In this document: positions 7,180 to 10,233 of the stretch, piece by piece
How positions within the stretch are numbered: position 1 is the stretch's first letter
Layout of the letters: each line of letters begins with the position of its first letter
The notes under the pieces: generated by a model
Seen by the model: the letters and a program-made list of their open reading frames with translations, nothing else
What the model was told of the DNA's origin: nothing
The model's database searches: none
Source of the DNA: JBILVQ01 sp044370375
GTDB lineage: Bacteria; Bacteroidota; Bacteroidia; UBA4408
Assembly: GCA_044370375.1 (NCBI GenBank)
Contig: JBILVQ010000107.1
Coordinates: 1 to 10,233 of the forward strand
Length of the DNA stretch: 10,233 bases
Direction of reading: 5' to 3'
Translations under genes and position numbers: made by a program

Positions 7180-7437
7180 ATGGTGGATTTTCCGCTTTTC
7201 AGGAAATACAATGGTGTTCAAACTTACTTTAAAATTAAGTCTGAATCTTCATTTCAGGAGTTAAAAATTTCGGAAAGCTTTTATTCTTTGAATGAGTTTG
7301 AAGCGGTGAATCATTTCGACCGACTTTTCATTCAAGATATGATTCAAAAACATGAGGAGCGTTGGTTGGAAACCGGTGAGCCCGAATTTGTTCATCAATT
7401 AGCCTATTGTCAAACCCACTTGAAAAGAATATCTTAG
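7180..7437 (+). CDS. small protein of 85 residues, function unknown
   Basis: I do not recognise a named family. The protein is charged, has no signal peptide or membrane segment, and is probably cytoplasmic. The N-terminal part (FPLFRKYNGVQTYFKI, then SFQELKISESFYSL) reads like a short beta-rich fold. The C-terminal half (about 40-85, HFDRLFIQDMIQKHEERWLE and onward) is predicted helical. It has one cysteine (C77). Coding nature is supported by an open frame across its length, an ATG closely following a -7-like element, and a stop one base before the ATG of the next gene. That last point implies co-transcription and probably translational coupling with the C25-like gene. GTG 7183 is an alternative start. 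It is divergent from the nuclease gene, so a DNA-repair link is equally possible. Confidence 0.75.
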   Translation: MVDFPLFRKYNGVQTYFKIKSESSFQELKISESFYSLNEFEAVNHFDRLFIQDMIQKHEERWLETGEPEFVHQLAYCQTHLKRIS

Positions 7438-7438
7438 A

Positions 7439-9385
7439 ATGTCCATCTTTCGAAGTGCCTTTTTTACGGTTATATTGTTGTGTTTTAGCCTTTCGCTATG
7501 GTCGCAACCAACCATTGGCACTGTTCCCCTAAAGGTTTCCGAACATGGTAATGGTACCGGCATCAAATTTCAATTGAATAATATAGCTCCGGGCGATACG
7601 GTTTATTTTCAGCGGAGGGTCTATCAGTCCGGGTTGCCCTTCCAGCCATATACCAATATTACCGGTATAAGTGCCTTCATTGATGTTGGTGTTGTGCCCG
7701 GTCAGTTGTACGAATACAAGATTATTCAGCGACCTTCTGTATTGGCTGAATCCTATGTAGTTTCAGGAATTAATTTTCCTTTGGTGGCCAATCGTGGGAG
7801 CATGTTGTTGCTGATTAATAAAGAAATTGCCGATTCTCTGGTGCAGGAAATTCAGCAATTGCAAAGCGATTTAACGGGTGACGGCTGGTTGGTAAAGCAA
7901 AAAATTGTGCATGATACCGAGGATGTGCCTGCTATTAAATCATGGATTGTGGCGCAATACAATGCCGATCCGGAGGTGAAATCACTTTTTATTTTAGGGC
8001 ATGTGCCGGTGCCTTATTCAGGTCATATTTATCCCGATGGACATACCAACCACATGGGGGCTTGGCCTGCGGATGGCTATTACGGAGATATGGATGGGGT
8101 ATGGACCGACCTTACCAATTTTGGAACTCCTTCGGCCTTTCCGCAGAATTGGAATTTAAGTGTTGATGGAAAGTTTGACCAAAGCAATTATCCTTCTGAT
8201 ATAGAATTGGAGGTGGGCAGGGTAGACCTTTTTACCAATGTTGGTCTTACCTATTCTGAGGTGGATTTAACCCGTAGGTACCTGGAGAAATTGCACAATT
8301 ATAAATTCAAATTAACCGAAGTTGTTGCGCGGGGTCTTGTGGATAATAATTTTTCGCAACCCGAAAATTTTGCTGCATCCGGCTACCGTAATTTTTATTC
8401 TTTGTTGGGTTACGAAAATGTTTTTAATAGCGATTTTGTTGGTCAATTAGCCGATTCCTCTTACCAATGGGCTTATGGATGCGGTGCGGGTTCCATTACC
8501 TCCTGTGCAGGTGTGGCAACTTTTTCGGATTTTTTTGCCGGTACCTTCAATGGTGTTTTTACCATGTTGTTTGGTAGTTTGTTTGGCGACTGGAATTTAA
8601 CGAATAATTTATTGGTTGGGGCCATTTCTTCTAAGGGCAGCATTTTAACAAGTTGTTGGGCCGGAAGGCCGCATTGGTTTTTTCATCCCATGGGCATGGG
8701 GCATACCATAGGACATTGTACTAAATTAACCATGAATGATTCCATAGAATATACAGATTCTTATGGAAAAAGAATGGTTCACATTGGGCTGATGGGCGAT
8801 CCAAGCCTTCGACAGCATGTGCTTGAACCGGTGGGTCCCATTACCGTGCAGCCTTATCCCGGATTTGTTTCTATTGCTTGGCAGGCACCCCTTGATTCGG
8901 TGGATGGCTATTGCGTTTATAAAAAAGACCTAAACAGCGGAAAGTACCTGCGAATTTCTCCCAACTTGGTTACCAATACCTATTTTTATGATATGAACCC
9001 TTCCACAGGTTTGAATTATTATATGGTGCGGTCTGTAAAGAAAACAAGTAATTCGGGAGGCTCCTACTACAACCAGGGTCAGGGCGTTTTTAAGGCTAGT
9101 ATGTATCCGGGATCACCCAATCAATTGGAGGAAAATATTTTTGCCGATTTAAAAATTGCTCCCAATCCATCCCGAGGACGATTTACGGTTGATGGAAGTG
9201 GAATCAATGATAAAACCCTTTGCTCCCTGTATGATCTTACCGGACGTGAGGTACCTTGCCATCGTACTTTTGCAAAGGGAAGGATAGAAATGGTTTATGA
9301 AGGAAGCGCAGCCGGGGTTTATTTTATCCAAATAAGCGGTGTAAATGGGGAAACAGTTGTTCGAAAAGTGGTTTTAGAACATTAG
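7439..9385 (+). CDS. C25 (gingipain)-like T9SS type A cargo protein, probably atypical active site
   Basis: Predicted secreted protein of 648 residues. A signal peptide spans 1-22 (hydrophobic FFTVILLCFSLSLW, likely cleavage LWS-Q23). Residues ~120-460 resemble a gingipain-fold region. It contains LFILGHVPVPYSG (184-195), PDGHTNHMGAWPADGYYGD (199-217), SDIELEVGRVDLF, W344-x-YGCGAGSITSC (to C356), VFTMLFGSLFGDW (373-385) and SCWAGRPHWFFHPMGMGHTIG (405-425). In active C25 peptidases, GHG-type His and TxxC-type Cys motifs occupy the last-named region. Here the corresponding segments read GCGAG and LFGSLFGDW, so the standard dyad appears absent. Candidate replacements are C348, C356, C406, H412 and H416. 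An FnIII-like domain (~465-556) follows, then a type A sorting domain (~570-648, PNPSRGRF from P575, ending VYFIQISG...VVRKVVLEH). It may be a protease of unusual mechanism or a non-catalytic relative. It is coupled to the 85-residue gene. Confidence 0.8.
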   Translation: MSIFRSAFFTVILLCFSLSLWSQPTIGTVPLKVSEHGNGTGIKFQLNNIAPGDTVYFQRRVYQSGLPFQPYTNITGISAFIDVGVVPGQLYEYKIIQRPSVLAESYVVSGINFPLVANRGSMLLLINKEIADSLVQEIQQLQSDLTGDGWLVKQKIVHDTEDVPAIKSWIVAQYNADPEVKSLFILGHVPVPYSGHIYPDGHTNHMGAWPADGYYGDMDGVWTDLTNFGTPSAFPQNWNLSVDGKFDQSNYPSDIELEVGRVDLFTNVGLTYSEVDLTRRYLEKLHNYKFKLTEVVARGLVDNNFSQPENFAASGYRNFYSLLGYENVFNSDFVGQLADSSYQWAYGCGAGSITSCAGVATFSDFFAGTFNGVFTMLFGSLFGDWNLTNNLLVGAISSKGSILTSCWAGRPHWFFHPMGMGHTIGHCTKLTMNDSIEYTDSYGKRMVHIGLMGDPSLRQHVLEPVGPITVQPYPGFVSIAWQAPLDSVDGYCVYKKDLNSGKYLRISPNLVTNTYFYDMNPSTGLNYYMVRSVKKTSNSGGSYYNQGQGVFKASMYPGSPNQLEENIFADLKIAPNPSRGRFTVDGSGINDKTLCSLYDLTGREVPCHRTFAKGRIEMVYEGSAAGVYFIQISGVNGETVVRKVVLEH

Positions 9386-9390
9386 TTTTT
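9358..9390 (+). terminator. weak hairpin plus T-run at the end of the C25-like gene
   Basis: Arms tgttcgaaaa (9358-9367) and ttttagaaca (9372-9381) pair over 10 positions with one mismatch (G9363/A9376) around a GTGG loop. They are followed by ttag and then five T's (9386-9390). The hairpin overlaps the last codons of the gene. The stem is A/T-rich and so weak. Its position and the T-run make an intrinsic terminator plausible. Confidence 0.3.
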
Positions 9391-9497
9391 GCATTAGCCA
9401 TTTTATTCTTTTTCATTCATCCCTATATATCGTTTGCCATGTTCAGTAAATTTTTTTTTATTTGTTTCTTGGATTCATTGTCTAAATTTTTAATATT
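9386..9497. other. non-coding gap, no clear promoter
   Basis: A T-rich 112-bp spacer between the C25-like gene and the lipoprotein gene. Near-matches to TAnnTTTG occur (TATCGTTTG at 9428-9436 has one extra base, and TAAATTTT at 9447-9454 and 9483-9490 lacks the final G), but no exact one. A promoter for the lipoprotein gene is expected here but cannot be placed. Confidence 0.4.
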
Positions 9498-10233
9498 TTG
9501 AAGAGGAACAAATTTTCAAATGCCGTTTTTTCGTTAATACTATTCATTGGCTTTTCATCCTGTGCAAGTTTATTTCATGCTCCGCAAAATAACATTGTCA
9601 TTAACTCTGAACCGACCGGTGCAGTTGTTATTTCGCCTAACGGGGAGCGTATTGGTGAAACCCCGCTAGAGCTAACTTCTACTGAAGTAAAGGAGGGCTT
9701 TTATTTATTGCAAAAGGATAATTACATTCAGCAGCAGCTTGAAATCACCAGAAGATACCGTGGTGGTTGGATTTTTTTCAACGCAATGTTTTTTGGTATT
9801 CCGAGTATCAGGGATGCCAGAAAAGGTGTGTTAGATTATTGGGAAGTTCCTGTTGATGCTGTGAAATTAAGACGCGAAAAACCTAAATCCGACAATCCGG
9901 TAAAGGTTTATATTGGCGTTCCGGTTTTGAAGAATGCAGATCAAACCATAGCCATGCAATTATCAGGAGAGTCTTTGTTATATTCTAATTCAAGAGAGGC
10001 ACGCCTCATTGGTAATATGGATGATATGTGCGATGAAATTTATTATACGTCCCGCGAAAGTATTATCGATCCAATGTTGATGCCGAGGAACGAAAAAAAA
10101 GCAACTTTTGGTGCCCCTAAAATTGCTGTGATACCCGAAGTTATTCGTGCAGAAGGAAATTATAAGGGGAGTTTTTTAAATGCTATCGGCAGCGGAAGTT
10201 TAGAATTGAAATGGAATATTTACGCTACCGTAA
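9498..10233 (+). CDS. PEGA-domain lipoprotein, TTG start, 3' truncated by window end
   Basis: An open frame of 245 complete codons runs off the window end. The first in-frame ATG is far inside the protein (9786), whereas TTG 9498 gives a normal lipoprotein signal peptide: MKRNKF, then hydrophobic VFSLILFIGF, then FSSC with C22 as the lipidated cysteine. An in-frame stop (taa 9483) lies just upstream, so no earlier ATG exists. Residues ~33-82 match a PEGA domain (INSEPTGAVVIS, NGERIGETPLEL). A segment RGGWIFFNAMFFGIPSIRD follows, resembling the glycine-rich hydrophobic stretch after PEGA in other Bacteroidota lipoproteins, with a conserved-looking P-V-x-A-V-K-L after it. No acidic residues follow C22, so the typical surface-export signal of Bacteroidota lipoproteins is not evident and a periplasm-facing location is inferred. 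The remaining ~100 residues are not recognised. Confidence 0.8.
   Translation, partial: MKRNKFSNAVFSLILFIGFSSCASLFHAPQNNIVINSEPTGAVVISPNGERIGETPLELTSTEVKEGFYLLQKDNYIQQQLEITRRYRGGWIFFNAMFFGIPSIRDARKGVLDYWEVPVDAVKLRREKPKSDNPVKVYIGVPVLKNADQTIAMQLSGESLLYSNSREARLIGNMDDMCDEIYYTSRESIIDPMLMPRNEKKATFGAPKIAVIPEVIRAEGNYKGSFLNAIGSGSLELKWNIYATV

Noticed and set aside
7219..7226. Minus-strand TAAGTTTG as a promoter for the nuclease gene
   Set aside because: It matches TAnnTTTG but lies inside the divergent small gene, about 90 bp from the nuclease start, without a TTG box at the right spacing; chance is likely.
7942..8166. Plus-strand frame of 74 codons inside the C25-like gene
   Set aside because: It is out of frame with the conserved GHVPVPYSG/GAWPADGYYGD region and is a shadow.
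9428..9436. TATCGTTTG as a promoter for the lipoprotein gene
   Set aside because: The spacing between TA and TTTG is three bases, not two, and no TTG box was found at the expected distance.

Overview
This window looks like chromosomal DNA of a member of the Bacteroidota. Three large genes encode secreted proteins that end in the type A C-terminal sorting domain of the type IX secretion system (T9SS), which is essentially restricted to that phylum. The DNA is A/T-rich and starts lack strong Shine-Dalgarno sequences. The few promoter-like motifs are of the TAnnTTTG type. No genus can be named from the sequence alone.

Layout, left to right. Bases 1-172 are a non-coding leader with a nested stem-loop. 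Bases 173-2374 (+) encode a 733-residue T9SS cargo protein. Its signal peptide is preceded by a 126-bp array of eighteen 7-bp repeats that is translated in frame. Bases 2375-2421 hold a perfect 10-bp stem hairpin, either a terminator or a REP-like palindrome. Bases 2422-4335 (+) encode a second T9SS cargo protein with an N-terminal propeller-like region, a PKD domain and an Ig-like domain. Only 10 bp later, on the opposite strand, bases 7129-4346 (-) encode a 927-residue AddB-like PD-(D/E)XK nuclease with an iron-sulfur cysteine set. A 50-bp divergent spacer follows. Bases 7180-7437 (+) encode an unrecognised 85-residue protein. One base later, bases 7439-9385 (+) encode a third T9SS cargo protein with a gingipain (C25)-like region and an FnIII-like domain. 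After 112 non-coding bases, a PEGA-domain lipoprotein starts at a TTG codon (9498) and runs off the window end.

How the parts relate. Most of the window serves the cell envelope and surface: three proteins exported by Sec and then T9SS, and one lipoprotein. The nuclease is a DNA-repair (recombination) gene lying between them, with no helicase partner in view. The 85-residue gene and the C25-like gene form a tight, probably translationally coupled pair. No mobile-element transposase, CRISPR array, tRNA or rRNA was seen.

The most interesting feature is the heptanucleotide array at 214-339. Seven is not a multiple of three, and both other frames hit a stop within a few codons after the array. 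Gain or loss of one or two units would therefore switch off the downstream surface protein, the layout expected of a phase-variable (contingency) locus. The array also appears to have been inserted into an otherwise ordinary signal peptide. The second most interesting feature is the C25-like protein, which seems to lack the usual His/Cys catalytic pair at the expected places.
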